A stretch of 64,000 bases of DNA from a virus, in IMG/VR virus record IMGVR_UViG_3300036828_000363, positions 1 through 64,000 of that record; one strand, written 5' to 3'. The notes beneath the pieces are model-generated. The model was not told the origin of the DNA and ran no database searches. It saw nothing but the letters and a program-made list of their open reading frames with translations. A program made the translations under genes and the position numbers. Below are positions 22,283-32,071 of this stretch, piece by piece; position 1 is the first letter of the stretch, and each line of letters opens with the position of its first letter.

Positions 22283-24651
22283 GCGCGCCACGAGTTCAAT
22301 TAGTTCGTCCCGGTTCCGATACCCCACGGGGGTTAATGGTAAAAGAGCTTATATCTCAGGAAATTTCTATTGAGATTTGGAAGGATAAGTATCGCAACGA
22401 AGAGGAACCAACTATAGCTGATTCTCAGATTCGTGTGATCAAAGGGGTGTACGAAAAAGACCTGAATTCACGGGCGAGACTTGACGCCATGGAAGCCTTG
22501 GAGAACATGGAATGGCTTCCCGGTGGACGGATAAATGCAGGTGCTGGAACCAATAAGAGAGTCACGCTTATTAACTGCTTCGTCTCGGATACTATTCATG
22601 ATTCTATGGAAGGTATCATGCAGGCACTAACTATCGCAGCTTTGACTCAACAGCAGGGTGGTGGCATAGGAATGGATTTTAGCACCCTCAGACCGTGTGG
22701 CGCGATAGTTCGACGGACTGGTTCTGTTAGTACTGGGCCGCTTCCTTTCATGGATATGTGGAATTCCATGTGTGGAACAATCAAGTCATCGGGCGCGAGA
22801 CGTGGAGCCATGATGGGCGTGATGTCTGATTGGCATCCGGATATCATGAAGTTCATTGTGGCAAAGCGTGAAGAGAAACGGTTGACCAATTTTAACGTGT
22901 CCGTGTTGGTGTCTGACGCTTTGATGGATGCGGTCAAACGTGGGCTGGACTGGGAACTTGGATTTAGTCAACCGCTTGCTGATCCTTCAAAAACAGTCGA
23001 AGTGAAAGAGCGTGATGGACGCCCGTGGTATGTTTACGAAAGGTTTCCTGCAAAGAAGTTGTGGGATTCTATCATTTCAAATACATACGACTGGGCGGAA
23101 CCCGGAGTCATCTTCATTGATCGTATTAACCAGTTGAACAATCTAAACTACTGTGAAGTCATACGTGCGACGAATCCGTGTGGAGAACAACCACTACCGC
23201 CTAACGGGGATTGCAACCTTGGACACGTAAACTTAGCGGGAATGGTGATGAAGCCATTTACCAATGATGCTGAGTGGAACCGGAAGAGAGTCGAAGAAGT
23301 TACCCGGATAGGTGTTCGCTTCCTTGATAACGTGCTCGACGTGTCAAACTTTCCCACGGAAGAACAAAGACAGGAAGCATTGAACAAGAGAAGGACTGGG
23401 CTAGGATACACTGCTATCGCTAATCTCATGCAGCAGATGAAAATCAAGTACGGTAGCCGGAAGTCTACCGACCTGACTTCTGAAATTACCCAGGCGATTG
23501 CATTAGCTGCCTATAGCACGTCTTGTGATCTTGCGAAGGAACGTGGGCCGTTTCCTTTTTACAACAAAGATAAGTTTCTTTCCGCGCCATTCATTAAGAA
23601 ATTACCTTCATGGTTGAAAGACAAGATAGCACAATACGGTGTGCGTAACGGAGTCTTGTTGACTATCGCGCCTGTTGGTACAGGTTCAGTTCTCTATGGG
23701 AATCTTAGTAGCGGTATTGAACCGACTATCTTTCATGTGTCTGATCGGAAGGTGCTAAATCCGGATGGTTCATTCAGGAAATTCGAGCGAATTGAAGAAT
23801 ACGGCTATAAGCTATTTAAGCACTACCATCCCGGAGTAGAAGAGGTTGAAGGTCAGCCCGTTAATCTTCCGTCTTACATGGTCACCGCGAATGATCTTTC
23901 GGTGGAAGAGCATTTGAAAGTTCAAGCTGCTGCTCAGAAGTGGATTGATAGCTCAATCTCAAAAACTATCAACTGCCCAAAAGATATCACCTACCAAGAT
24001 TTTGAGAAGGTATACTTGCAGGCATGGGACATGGGTTTGAAGGGGTGTACTACCTATCGGCCCTCAGATGTGAGGGGCGCAGTTATTACCGCGTCAGGTA
24101 CGGAAAAAACCAATGGTAGCAACGGTCATGGTGAGATTTTAATTCCCCCGCGCCCAGAGTCGCTTGAATCGAAGACTTACAAGGTGAAATGGCCACAAGC
24201 TCCGGATGCTTTTTACATTACTATTTCTGACATCGTGGAAGAAGGTAAGAAAAGGCCATTTGAGATTTTCATTAATTCAAAATCAGTCAAACATCAAGAG
24301 TGGATTACCGCGCTCACACGTTGTATCTCAGCTATATTTCGTCGTGGTGGTGATGTGACTTTCATCGTGGAAGAGTTGATGCAAGTCTACAGTATCAACG
24401 AAGGTTGCTGGGTGGATCAGGAGTATACTCCTTCACTTGTCGCCCGCATCGGTAAGGTGATCAAACAACACATGGCAGACAGTGGAGAAGGTTTTATTAG
24501 TATTCCTATTAGTGCAATTGCAGAGGCTACTGCGGTAACTCAGGTTTTAGACGGCTTGGGTGAATTCTGTAATCAGTGTGGGAATCCAACTGTCTACAAG
24601 CAGGAAGGTTGTCGGGTGTGTCGGAACTGTGGGTTTTCCACATGTGATTGA
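22279..24651 (+). CDS. nrdJ: class II (B12-dependent) ribonucleotide reductase
   Basis: A 790-residue protein with LINCFVSDTIHDSMEGIM, QQQGGGIGMDFSTLRP, SGARRGAMMGVMSDWHPDI, NPCGEQPLPPNGDCNLG (active-site Cys and Glu) and SISKTINCP ... GLKGCTTYRP, typical of adenosylcobalamin-dependent reductases. The C-terminus has a zinc ribbon and redox cysteines (CNQCGNPTVYKQEGCRVCRNCG). It makes deoxynucleotides without oxygen requirement. No class I small subunit is present, consistent with class II. Confidence 0.93.
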   Translation: MSAPRVQLVRPGSDTPRGLMVKELISQEISIEIWKDKYRNEEEPTIADSQIRVIKGVYEKDLNSRARLDAMEALENMEWLPGGRINAGAGTNKRVTLINCFVSDTIHDSMEGIMQALTIAALTQQQGGGIGMDFSTLRPCGAIVRRTGSVSTGPLPFMDMWNSMCGTIKSSGARRGAMMGVMSDWHPDIMKFIVAKREEKRLTNFNVSVLVSDALMDAVKRGLDWELGFSQPLADPSKTVEVKERDGRPWYVYERFPAKKLWDSIISNTYDWAEPGVIFIDRINQLNNLNYCEVIRATNPCGEQPLPPNGDCNLGHVNLAGMVMKPFTNDAEWNRKRVEEVTRIGVRFLDNVLDVSNFPTEEQRQEALNKRRTGLGYTAIANLMQQMKIKYGSRKSTDLTSEITQAIALAAYSTSCDLAKERGPFPFYNKDKFLSAPFIKKLPSWLKDKIAQYGVRNGVLLTIAPVGTGSVLYGNLSSGIEPTIFHVSDRKVLNPDGSFRKFERIEEYGYKLFKHYHPGVEEVEGQPVNLPSYMVTANDLSVEEHLKVQAAAQKWIDSSISKTINCPKDITYQDFEKVYLQAWDMGLKGCTTYRPSDVRGAVITASGTEKTNGSNGHGEILIPPRPESLESKTYKVKWPQAPDAFYITISDIVEEGKKRPFEIFINSKSVKHQEWITALTRCISAIFRRGGDVTFIVEELMQVYSINEGCWVDQEYTPSLVARIGKVIKQHMADSGEGFISIPISAIAEATAVTQVLDGLGEFCNQCGNPTVYKQEGCRVCRNCGFSTCD

Positions 24652-24681
24652 GTGGTATATGTTTTTGTGAAGAGAAGATCA

Positions 24682-24858
24682 ATGATTTTATTTGCTCGAC
24701 TTTTGAATCTACTGACGGACTCTGTTTTTTACTGTCATGCCATGCCGTTAATGCCTATAACACGTGAAGACTTAGAGCTAGTCGCGTGGGAAGTTCGTGA
24801 AATTTCGAAAGAAATGGGGTTAAAAGAAGACTATGGGTTTAGGTTCGGCGAAAGGTAA
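24682..24858 (+). CDS. small protein, unknown
   Basis: A 58-residue protein if the ATG at 24682 (AGAGAAGATCA upstream) is used. The frame extends to a GTG at 24652. It has a hydrophobic N-terminus (MILFARLLNLLTDSVFYCH) and charged C-terminus. Start uncertain. Confidence 0.45.
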   Translation: MILFARLLNLLTDSVFYCHAMPLMPITREDLELVAWEVREISKEMGLKEDYGFRFGER

Positions 24859-25069
24859 AAAGCTAGTAGTTGAGTTTCCCCTTTCTGGAAATGATCTTGA
24901 CCAAGGGGATTTAGAACTTTTCAAAGATGAATGCGACGCTGATGGCGCGGTCATTACATTGTTCGTTGAGCGAGCAATTGGAGAAACTGGAGAGGAAGCT
25001 AAACTATCACGGTCATTTTCAATTGGCGGTGAATACTTCTTAGTTAGTATTCAAGAGGTGCCGGAATGA
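24833..25069 (+). CDS. small protein, unknown
   Basis: A 78-residue protein overlapping both neighbours. Acidic, beta-rich (KLVVEFPLSG, AVITLFVERAIG, FSIGGEYFLVSIQEV). No family recognised. Confidence 0.55.
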   Translation: MGLGSAKGKKLVVEFPLSGNDLDQGDLELFKDECDADGAVITLFVERAIGETGEEAKLSRSFSIGGEYFLVSIQEVPE

Positions 25070-25287
25070 GCGACGGTACGAGTGACACTAACGGTAATGG
25101 AAACGGTGACGGTCACATTGAACCTGACAAGAAGCAACGGCACTCTATAATTCAATCTCATCCAATGGGTGAAGAACTAGAAAAGCTCATAGATGAAATT
25201 ATCAAACCAAAAAAAGTTGGTAAGTCTCGTTTTCTCGCAGCACTTTTGACCAACTATAGTGTTGCAAAAAGGTATAACAAACGATGA
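25066..25287 (+). CDS. small protein, unknown
   Basis: A 73-residue protein with a Gly/Asn/Asp-rich N-terminus (TNGNGNGDGH) and helical C-terminus ending in a basic stretch. It overlaps the SbcD gene by 4 nt. Confidence 0.55.
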   Translation: MSDGTSDTNGNGNGDGHIEPDKKQRHSIIQSHPMGEELEKLIDEIIKPKKVGKSRFLAALLTNYSVAKRYNKR

Positions 25288-26300
25288 CTGGACTTCTCAC
25301 GGGTGATTGGCATTTGACGGATAATCCAGTTGAGGAATATCGGTGGGATACCTTTGACTTAGTGGAGAAGATTGCTATTCAGTACCACGTTTCTCATATC
25401 TACCTGCTCGGTGACATATTCGATAGGAAAGATCGTCATAGCAAGGAACTGGTGAATGAAGGTACAGCTTCTTTGGGAAAGTTGCAGGTAAACACTGACG
25501 CGGATATTTTGATCACTATGGGAAACCACGATAAACCTATCAGCGGGGTTCCCTATTGGTCATTTCTGAATGGGTTGATGCCTAGGGTTAGATACATAAC
25601 TGAGCCGGAGATGATTGGAAACGTTCTCTTGTTGCCATTTTCATCGAACCCGGTTGAAGAGTGGAAAGGTCTACCGTTCTCCAACGTCAAGATGATTCTT
25701 ATGCACCAGACGGTAGAAGGTTCTTTGTCTGCTGAAGGTAGACCTATTCCGTCTTCCGATACCATGCCAGTCTTTCCTCAGGGTATCCCGATTTATTCCG
25801 GGGATGTTCACCGTCCACAAAGAGTCATGGGAGTTGAATACATCGGTGTTCCTCATCCGGTTCGCTTCAATGAAACGTGGCCCAACCGTGTTCTAGTGGT
25901 AGATGACAAAGACTTCAGCAAGTTCATATCTATTCCTTTGTTGACTACTCACAGAGCGATCTTGGACATTGATAGTTCTACTGATCTTAGCACTATTCAA
26001 ACTAATCCGGGGGATCAGGTTCGAATTCGGTATAAGTTGAATAGTGAAAAGATGACACAATGGCCAGTTGAAGAAGAAGCGTGTAGACAGTGGGCGATGG
26101 ACAGGAGTATATTTCTCGCGTCTCTTGAAGGTGTCTTCACGGAAGACATAGGCATATCCAAAGATAAATCTACCGCTGAGTCTTCCGGTATTGAGTTGAT
26201 GAGTTCCGAGGATGTTCTGCAAATGTTCTGCAAGGAAGAAAATCTAGCTCAGGAAATAATTGATGTAGGCATGGATATATTGAAGAGCGTGAGGAAGTAG
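25284..26300 (+). CDS. sbcD: SbcD/gp47-like recombination nuclease
   Basis: A 338-residue calcineurin-type phosphoesterase with all metal motifs in order: GDWHLTD (D, H), LLGDIFDRKD, MGNHDKP, MHQTVEG, SGDVHRPQ. It partners the SbcC-like ATPase at 27.3 kb. The complex trims DNA ends for recombination-dependent replication. Confidence 0.92.
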   Translation: MTGLLTGDWHLTDNPVEEYRWDTFDLVEKIAIQYHVSHIYLLGDIFDRKDRHSKELVNEGTASLGKLQVNTDADILITMGNHDKPISGVPYWSFLNGLMPRVRYITEPEMIGNVLLLPFSSNPVEEWKGLPFSNVKMILMHQTVEGSLSAEGRPIPSSDTMPVFPQGIPIYSGDVHRPQRVMGVEYIGVPHPVRFNETWPNRVLVVDDKDFSKFISIPLLTTHRAILDIDSSTDLSTIQTNPGDQVRIRYKLNSEKMTQWPVEEEACRQWAMDRSIFLASLEGVFTEDIGISKDKSTAESSGIELMSSEDVLQMFCKEENLAQEIIDVGMDILKSVRK

Positions 26301-26301
26301 A

Positions 26302-26778
26302 ATGTCTTATTGTAAATTTGAAGATAAGAACAACGTGATTCACATGCCTGAGTTGTATTTAGGGCCTGCTCCGGGGTTTGATGGTGAAATGGTGGCTGCA
26401 CAACTTAATGAATTTCTACTTTGCATGAGAAGAGGTATTCGTGTCCATTTGGAATGGTACTACAAAGTAGTATCTGAGGTTAGTATAGATGCTATATGGG
26501 CAGAAGAACCTACCAATAAATTTGATGGTAGATTGCAGAAGCTCGAAGATGAGTTTCGTCTACATCCAGAAATTGATGCTATTTTGATGGGAGCGGAAGC
26601 TCTAAATCAGTTTCTTTCAAGGTTGGTGCAAAATACTCAACCGAACATAGGTTCATCTGTTAATTCTATCAGATCACGCATGTCGGATATAACTTATCGT
26701 AATCCTAATAGGCTTTATCATGTTTACCAGAGACCAATTCAATCTAAACTAGTTCAGCTTGTAAGTTGGAAGGGTTAA
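26302..26778 (+). CDS. unknown protein between sbcD and sbcC
   Basis: A 158-residue helical protein (MPELYLGPAPGFDGEMVAAQLNEFLLCMRRG...). No recognised motif. It is co-directional and tightly packed, so it may act with the SbcCD complex. Confidence 0.6.
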   Translation: MSYCKFEDKNNVIHMPELYLGPAPGFDGEMVAAQLNEFLLCMRRGIRVHLEWYYKVVSEVSIDAIWAEEPTNKFDGRLQKLEDEFRLHPEIDAILMGAEALNQFLSRLVQNTQPNIGSSVNSIRSRMSDITYRNPNRLYHVYQRPIQSKLVQLVSWKG

Positions 26779-26793
26779 AGGAGTATACAAAGA

Positions 26794-27315
26794 ATGTCAT
26801 CAGCTACACAAGCGAAGTTTATAGAGTACCCTCAGGAAATTCATCCGGAGAGATTGATCGCTGTCAAATTTTTGGAAGAGAATCACTACCGGGGAAAGAC
26901 AGTTCTCGATATCGGTTGTGGATTGAAAAAGACCGTCCCAGAAATTATCGGCGTGGATATCAGACCCGTGTCTGATGTGGTTTGCAGTGGGGACATGATT
27001 CAGTTTCCGAACAATAGCGTAGACTTGATTATATCTCGCCATTCCTTTGAGCACATGCTTAATCCAGTTAAAACTTTGTGGGAGTGGATTCGTGTGTTGA
27101 AGACGAACGGCGGAATATGTTTGGTTTTGCCTGATCATGAGAAGATCAATACCATGCTTCCTATGTATACCGGGCCGAACTACGCGCATCTTCACGCCTA
27201 CACCAGAGAAACCTTCGCAGACTTAATCGCATTGTTCCCGAAGCTGAGAGTTTCGGATTACGGTACGGTCATCCCGGATTGGAGCTTCTACTTTATTCTA
27301 GTTAAGGAATTCTGA
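26794..27315 (+). CDS. class I SAM-dependent methyltransferase
   Basis: A 173-residue protein with motif I VLDIGCGLKK, motif II GVDIRP, motif III SGDMIQFPNNSVDLIISRHSFEHM, followed by VLKTNGGICLVLPD, a Methyltransf_11-type fold. The substrate is unknown. Its last base overlaps the sbcC start. Confidence 0.85.
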   Translation: MSSATQAKFIEYPQEIHPERLIAVKFLEENHYRGKTVLDIGCGLKKTVPEIIGVDIRPVSDVVCSGDMIQFPNNSVDLIISRHSFEHMLNPVKTLWEWIRVLKTNGGICLVLPDHEKINTMLPMYTGPNYAHLHAYTRETFADLIALFPKLRVSDYGTVIPDWSFYFILVKEF

Positions 27316-29297
27316 TGCTTGCTATAACTATTCATTCGGTTGTCATCCACAACTTTCGTTCATTCGTTGACGAAGAGTTAGTTTTCCCGTTGACTGATGG
27401 ACTGAAGTTTCTGGGCGGCGATAACCGGGTGGAACCGAGACTGGGCGCGAACGCTGCGGGTAAGACCACCTTGCTCGACGCGATTCACTGGTGTTTTTTT
27501 GGAGTAGGCATCAAGGGAACTAGAACTTCGGATTTAATTTCATGGGGTGCAAAAAAGGCAGAAGTGACCGTGAAGTTACTGCGTGGTGATGAGACTTACG
27601 ATATCACTCGTTTTGGCCCGCCTACTAAAGTCAAGCTTAATGGTGAGTTGGTCGAGCAGGTTGTCATCAACCGTCTATTAGGACTCACCATGTTACGGTT
27701 CGCTCATTCTGTTTTGTTTGGACAGGGAGAAGAGTTATTCCCAGACCTTGACGGGCCGAAGCGTGCGGAACTATTCGATCAAGTGCTTGACCTATCGGTT
27801 TGGGTGAATTGTCTGGACGCCGCGTCTTCCCAGATCACTAAGCTGGAAAACCAAGTCAATGAGTATAAGCAAGACATTTCTTTTCTCAATGGAAGTCTCG
27901 CGCAATTACCTACCGATGAGCAACTTCAAAAAGAAATAGCTAACTGGGAAGTAACCCGCCAAAATTCGATAGTACAGCTTGAAGAAAGTCTTTCTTCTTG
28001 GGATATTAAAAATGCTCAGAATATTTCTGAGTTGGAACAACGAGCGAGTGAGTGGAAAGTGACTCAAAATAAGAAGGGGGAAGGACTCGCGGCGCAGTTG
28101 GAAAAACTTGAGGTTGAACATACTTCTATAGTCACTGCTCGTCAGAGAACTTTAGACCGTAATAGCGGAGCGAAGGTCAGTAGCAACGGAAACCTTGCGA
28201 GAGACTTGTCAGACTGGGAAGTGAAGGGTTACCGGATAGAAGCTGCAATAAAACAGGTAAGGGATCAGCTTAGGTTCTGGGAAAAGAACAATACCTGTCC
28301 GACTTGTGGACAGATTATCACCGATGAACTGAAGCGAGAGAAAGAACAACAAGCGTTTTCTGTGATTACCAAACAAGAGGGATTGGAGAAGGAAGCACGT
28401 GAAAAGATTGCTCAGTTTCGAACAGCGACAGTTGCGGCTGATAAAGCAGAGAAAGAACAAATCAAAGCGAGAGCAGAGCAAGAGTCTATTGAGCGAGACC
28501 TATCCCGTCTCCAAAAACAGATGGCAGGAATTGAGGAGCAGGCTACTCTTCTACTTGCAGAGATTGAGGATGATAATAACCCCTACAATTCTCAAATAGC
28601 TTCGTTGAAGAAAACGGTTAATCCATTCTATCTGCAAATATCACAGGAGCGGGAGAAGATAAATCCTTATGTAGCGAAATTAGAGTCTGTCCGTAGGGAA
28701 CGAATTGAAGCTGAGCTAAAGCTAGAGACAATTGTGAATGAAAGTAAGAGTGTAGAGGGAAAGATACTTGCGATTGACTATTGGCATAAGCATGGTTTCA
28801 AACGGATACGTCTCTTCTTTGTGCAACGGATACTAACCGCTTTGGAGATTGAAATCGCAGGTGCCATTTCTGCATCGGGGTTGGTGGGTTGGGGAGTTAC
28901 ACTCGCGACTGAATCAGAAACCAAGTCTGGTACGGTCAAACTTGGTGTAGCAATTAAAGTCAAGTCACCGACATCAGAAGGCCCGTGGGAAGGGTGGTCG
29001 GGTGGAGAGTCTCAACGGTTGAGGATCGCACTTGCCAAAGGTGTCGCGGGTCTGATACAAAGGGCTGCGGGTGTTTTTTGGACTCAAGAATTTTTAGACG
29101 AACCTACAAGCTGGCTATCTTCGGAAGGTATCGAAGACTTACTAGAATCGCTGCGCTATCGTGCCGAGATATTGAACAAGCAAATTTGGATTGCAGACCA
29201 TCGGGCTCTTACTTTCTCCGGCTTTAGCGAAATCTTTGTAGTTCGGAAAGACGTTGATGGTAGCAAGGTTCTTCGGGTAGCAGGGATGGCGAATTGA
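27315..29297 (+). CDS. sbcC: SbcC/gp46-like ATPase
   Basis: A 660-residue SMC-type protein: Walker A GANAAGKTTLLDAIHWCFFG, two coiled-coil arms separated by a zinc hook CPTCGQ at about residue 329, signature WSGGESQRLRIALAKG and Walker B FLDEPTSWLSSEG. It is the partner of SbcD. The coiled coil is short compared with cellular SbcC, as in phage T4 gp46. Confidence 0.93.
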   Translation: MLAITIHSVVIHNFRSFVDEELVFPLTDGLKFLGGDNRVEPRLGANAAGKTTLLDAIHWCFFGVGIKGTRTSDLISWGAKKAEVTVKLLRGDETYDITRFGPPTKVKLNGELVEQVVINRLLGLTMLRFAHSVLFGQGEELFPDLDGPKRAELFDQVLDLSVWVNCLDAASSQITKLENQVNEYKQDISFLNGSLAQLPTDEQLQKEIANWEVTRQNSIVQLEESLSSWDIKNAQNISELEQRASEWKVTQNKKGEGLAAQLEKLEVEHTSIVTARQRTLDRNSGAKVSSNGNLARDLSDWEVKGYRIEAAIKQVRDQLRFWEKNNTCPTCGQIITDELKREKEQQAFSVITKQEGLEKEAREKIAQFRTATVAADKAEKEQIKARAEQESIERDLSRLQKQMAGIEEQATLLLAEIEDDNNPYNSQIASLKKTVNPFYLQISQEREKINPYVAKLESVRRERIEAELKLETIVNESKSVEGKILAIDYWHKHGFKRIRLFFVQRILTALEIEIAGAISASGLVGWGVTLATESETKSGTVKLGVAIKVKSPTSEGPWEGWSGGESQRLRIALAKGVAGLIQRAAGVFWTQEFLDEPTSWLSSEGIEDLLESLRYRAEILNKQIWIADHRALTFSGFSEIFVVRKDVDGSKVLRVAGMAN

Positions 29298-29746
29298 TTC
29301 AACTATTTGCTATTCGATTGAAGGGGACGGAAGATTATCTACCTGCGCTTCCTGTCAGGCGTAAGCATGGTTATAGTTTCACCGTTCCTATGTCGATGAG
29401 TAAGAACATGCCACGATGGTTCACAGATCGTGAATCTGCGGAGCGTGCTTTGACTTCGTGGTTGCAGGGTGAACACGTGGTTCATAGAAAATTTGGTGTT
29501 AGCTATTTTGGTGATGATGAGTCTGAAGAGTACGCAGTCAAAACCCGGAAACCAGAACGTAAGCGCGAGCTAATGGAGATAGTTGCGTTTGATCTAACTG
29601 AAGTTGAAGAGCGGGAACCTGTACCATGTTTGAATTGTGCTCAAAGGCAGGAAAATCACCGTGACGGGAAATATTGTTTCCCCGAGAATTTTTATTTTAT
29701 GTATACTCCTGTGAACCATGAAATACATTCAAGAGTTGGTCGATGA
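29294..29746 (+). CDS. unknown protein with C-terminal Cys motif
   Basis: A 150-residue protein beginning at a TTG that overlaps the sbcC stop. It has a possible metal site CLNC ... YCFPENFYF. No family recognised. Confidence 0.55.
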   Translation: MIQLFAIRLKGTEDYLPALPVRRKHGYSFTVPMSMSKNMPRWFTDRESAERALTSWLQGEHVVHRKFGVSYFGDDESEEYAVKTRKPERKRELMEIVAFDLTEVEEREPVPCLNCAQRQENHRDGKYCFPENFYFMYTPVNHEIHSRVGR

Positions 29747-30224
29747 CAAGTCGGAAGCGATCTTTAGGTTTGAAGGGAAGTGGGACTTCCTATCAAATTT
29801 TTATATCGATCCTTTTGATGGCTATTGTGCCGAGATGGACTATCAGTCTCGCAAGGCCATGAACGAAGTTGATCGAGAAAGAATTCTCACTCAATTTGAT
29901 CCGCGTGAGGCCAAGAAGATAGGTAACAAGATACGTTGCAGGCCCGACTGGGAGTCGATAAGGGTTGATGAGATGGAGAAGGTCATCGACAGGAAGTTCT
30001 CTTCATTAGTCATGCAAAAGCTGTTACTGACGACTTTAAATCGGATACTGATTGAGGGTAACTGGTGGCATGATGTCTTCTGGGGAATTTGTACCGGGAG
30101 TGGACGAACCAAAAAATGTCACGGTAAGCACGAACCATTTGGAAATAACCACTTGGGAATTGCTCTGATGAAAAAGCGAACATACTTAGAGCAGATACCC
30201 GATAGAGTTTGGTTGCTCAAATGA
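29718..30224 (+). CDS. NADAR (YbiA-like) protein
   Basis: A 168-residue protein with the NADAR pattern: WDFLSNFYIDPF, YQSRKAMNE, DPREAKKIGNKI, LLLTTLNRILIEGNWWHDVFWGIC and GNNHLGIALMKKR. NADAR proteins remove ADP-ribose linked to guanine and related groups, and they occur in phages and DNA-modification neighbourhoods. Here it could counter ADP-ribosylation of DNA or RNA or reverse the activity of the phage's own ART-like domain, which is inference. Confidence 0.85.
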   Translation: MKYIQELVDDKSEAIFRFEGKWDFLSNFYIDPFDGYCAEMDYQSRKAMNEVDRERILTQFDPREAKKIGNKIRCRPDWESIRVDEMEKVIDRKFSSLVMQKLLLTTLNRILIEGNWWHDVFWGICTGSGRTKKCHGKHEPFGNNHLGIALMKKRTYLEQIPDRVWLLK

Positions 30225-30409
30225 TGAGGACAGAGAGAGACTGCGTTTACTTATCTTCGGTTATGGCTGAACTGAATGAGACGCAAGCTTTTCTACTCTT
30301 GGGTTTGCTTTTAGGCACGTATACGAAACATCCCGACGCTTTATTTTGGGATGTCATGATCGATTTTTCGAAGAATCATCTTCACGCTAACAGAATAATA
30401 AAACCATAG
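30221..30409 (+). CDS. 62-residue protein, unknown
   Basis: It starts at ATG 30221 overlapping the NADAR stop. Helical and partly hydrophobic (ETQAFLLLGLLLGTY). No family recognised. Confidence 0.55.
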   Translation: MMRTERDCVYLSSVMAELNETQAFLLLGLLLGTYTKHPDALFWDVMIDFSKNHLHANRIIKP

Positions 30410-30419
30410 GAGATTAGTC

Positions 30420-30674
30420 ATGGCAACTTCTTCACTGGAAATTGGTACTGGCTGGCTTCACGCGATGGATAAAACCGGGGATACCAAAGTCATGTGGGAT
30501 CGTAGCAAACCGGATGAGGTCGCAACCGCTCGTGAGATGTATGACAAGCTCAGGAAAAAAGGTTACCGTGGTTATTCGGTGACCGGGAAAGATGGGGAGA
30601 AGGGAACCGTCTTGAATGAGTTTGACCCGAGCGCAGAACGTATCATCATGGCGCTTCCGGTAGTTGGGGGTTAG
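30420..30674 (+). CDS. 84-residue protein, unknown
   Basis: Good ribosome site (AGGAGATTAGTC). The pattern of WLHAMDKTGDTKVMWD and EVATAREMYDKLRKKGYRGYSV GKDG suggests a small alpha/beta domain that I have seen as a conserved phage protein but cannot name. Confidence 0.65.
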   Translation: MATSSLEIGTGWLHAMDKTGDTKVMWDRSKPDEVATAREMYDKLRKKGYRGYSVTGKDGEKGTVLNEFDPSAERIIMALPVVGG

Positions 30675-30676
30675 TC

Positions 30677-31312
30677 ATGACGATGACTATGAATGGCACA
30701 GGCGTGACTAACTGTGACGCTTGGTTTATGTGGAATGACGTGTACGTCAATCAGACGGCTACTACTATTACCACGTATCCGAATAACCTTGTTTGGGCGA
30801 ATTGGTACGCGAATTCCATTGGTACTGGTGATGATCAACTTGCCATGCAGCAAAAAGCGAGGGAGCAAGAAGCGAGTTGGTACGGTACTGGTACTGGCTG
30901 TGTGACTTATTGCTGGAGAGTTTGGAATGCAGACTACCAAGTTAAAACTGAGGTAATTACTCAGGAAGCAATTGAACTTGCTCGCCAACGTGCCGCGGAG
31001 CTAGAGAAGAAGAAAAAAGACGCTTTGGATAATGCTGAAGCTCTGCTTTTCCTTTGTCTCACCGCGACTCAAAAAGCACAGTACAAGGAACACGGCTACT
31101 TTGAAACGGTAGTCAATGATCGTATCTTTCGCATAACCAAAGGTTGGGCAGGAAACGTCCATGAGTACAAGGACGGTAAGAAGATCAAAAGCTATTGTAT
31201 TCATCCGATGGAAGATGTGCCATTGCAGGATAACATGCTCACGCAAAAACTATTGCTTGAGACACAACTAGACGTGTTTTTGAGAACTGCGAACATGACT
31301 ACATACAACTAA
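30677..31312 (+). CDS. conserved phage protein with C-terminal degradation/structure-type domain, unknown
   Basis: A 211-residue protein. The first 80 residues are Trp/Asn/Thr-rich (WFMWNDVYVNQT, NNLVWANWYAN). After a charged helix, residues about 120-205 follow a pattern common in phage hypothetical proteins (AEALLFLCLTATQKAQYKEHGYFE, FRITKGWAGNV, CIHP, DNMLTQKLLLET). Function unknown. Confidence 0.65.
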   Translation: MTMTMNGTGVTNCDAWFMWNDVYVNQTATTITTYPNNLVWANWYANSIGTGDDQLAMQQKAREQEASWYGTGTGCVTYCWRVWNADYQVKTEVITQEAIELARQRAAELEKKKKDALDNAEALLFLCLTATQKAQYKEHGYFETVVNDRIFRITKGWAGNVHEYKDGKKIKSYCIHPMEDVPLQDNMLTQKLLLETQLDVFLRTANMTTYN

Positions 31313-31342
31313 TTTTTGGGGAGAATAGAATAGGAGAGAGCA

Positions 31343-32071
31343 GTGAGCATTAATAATATTGACGTGGAACCGGAGACAGACATGGAGCGGGAAGAGAGAC
31401 TTAGTAGCGCAATTGTTATACATCCTGAGTATAAATTGCGCGATGGTCTGCCACCGTTACCTGTCCGTATTCAGCGACTTCCTATAGACGAACGTGGTTA
31501 CCCGGTGCCATGGTTCGTCTCATGGGTGAATGGGAAGCCAGAGTTTCGGGCGATGGACGGGAGAAAGCTAAAACGAGCGGTTGAAGAGTCCCGGTGCTGG
31601 GTGTGTGGTGATTTACTGGGAAAGTTCAAAACGTTCGTTATAGGGCCAATGTGTGCGATTAATCGCATATCCTCTGAGCCGTCATCTCACTTTGACTGCG
31701 CTGAATTTTCCACCAAAGCTTGCCCGTTTTTGACCAAACCTCAGATGGTTCGCAGAGAGAATGACCTGCCGGAAGGAATTAAAGACCCGGTTGGTGTTGG
31801 CGTAAGACGGAACCCCGGTGTCACCCTGCTGTGGACTACCTATAGCTTTACTATTAAACGGGTAGACGGCGGAGTTCTTTTTGAGATTGGAGAACCTACT
31901 CGTGTTCTCTGTTACCGTGAAGGTCGCCTCGCGACTAAACGTGAGATTGAGGAAAGCATCGTGTCCGGTTTACCACTTCTTGAGGACTACGCGGCTATCG
32001 ATGGTGGTAACGCGATGATAGAACTTAAATCGAAGACCAAAGACGCGTATAAACTTTTAGGGTTGACCTGA
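31343..32071 (+). CDS. conserved phage protein with CWVCG and GPMCAINR motifs
   Basis: A 242-residue protein from a GTG start (GGAGAGAGCA upstream). Metal-binding-like motifs CWVCGDLLG, GPMCAINRISSEPSSH, DCAEF and CPFL are present. This Cys/His arrangement recurs in actinophage-type hypothetical proteins. Function unknown. Its stop overlaps queD by 1 nt. Confidence 0.7.
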   Translation: MSINNIDVEPETDMEREERLSSAIVIHPEYKLRDGLPPLPVRIQRLPIDERGYPVPWFVSWVNGKPEFRAMDGRKLKRAVEESRCWVCGDLLGKFKTFVIGPMCAINRISSEPSSHFDCAEFSTKACPFLTKPQMVRRENDLPEGIKDPVGVGVRRNPGVTLLWTTYSFTIKRVDGGVLFEIGEPTRVLCYREGRLATKREIEESIVSGLPLLEDYAAIDGGNAMIELKSKTKDAYKLLGLT

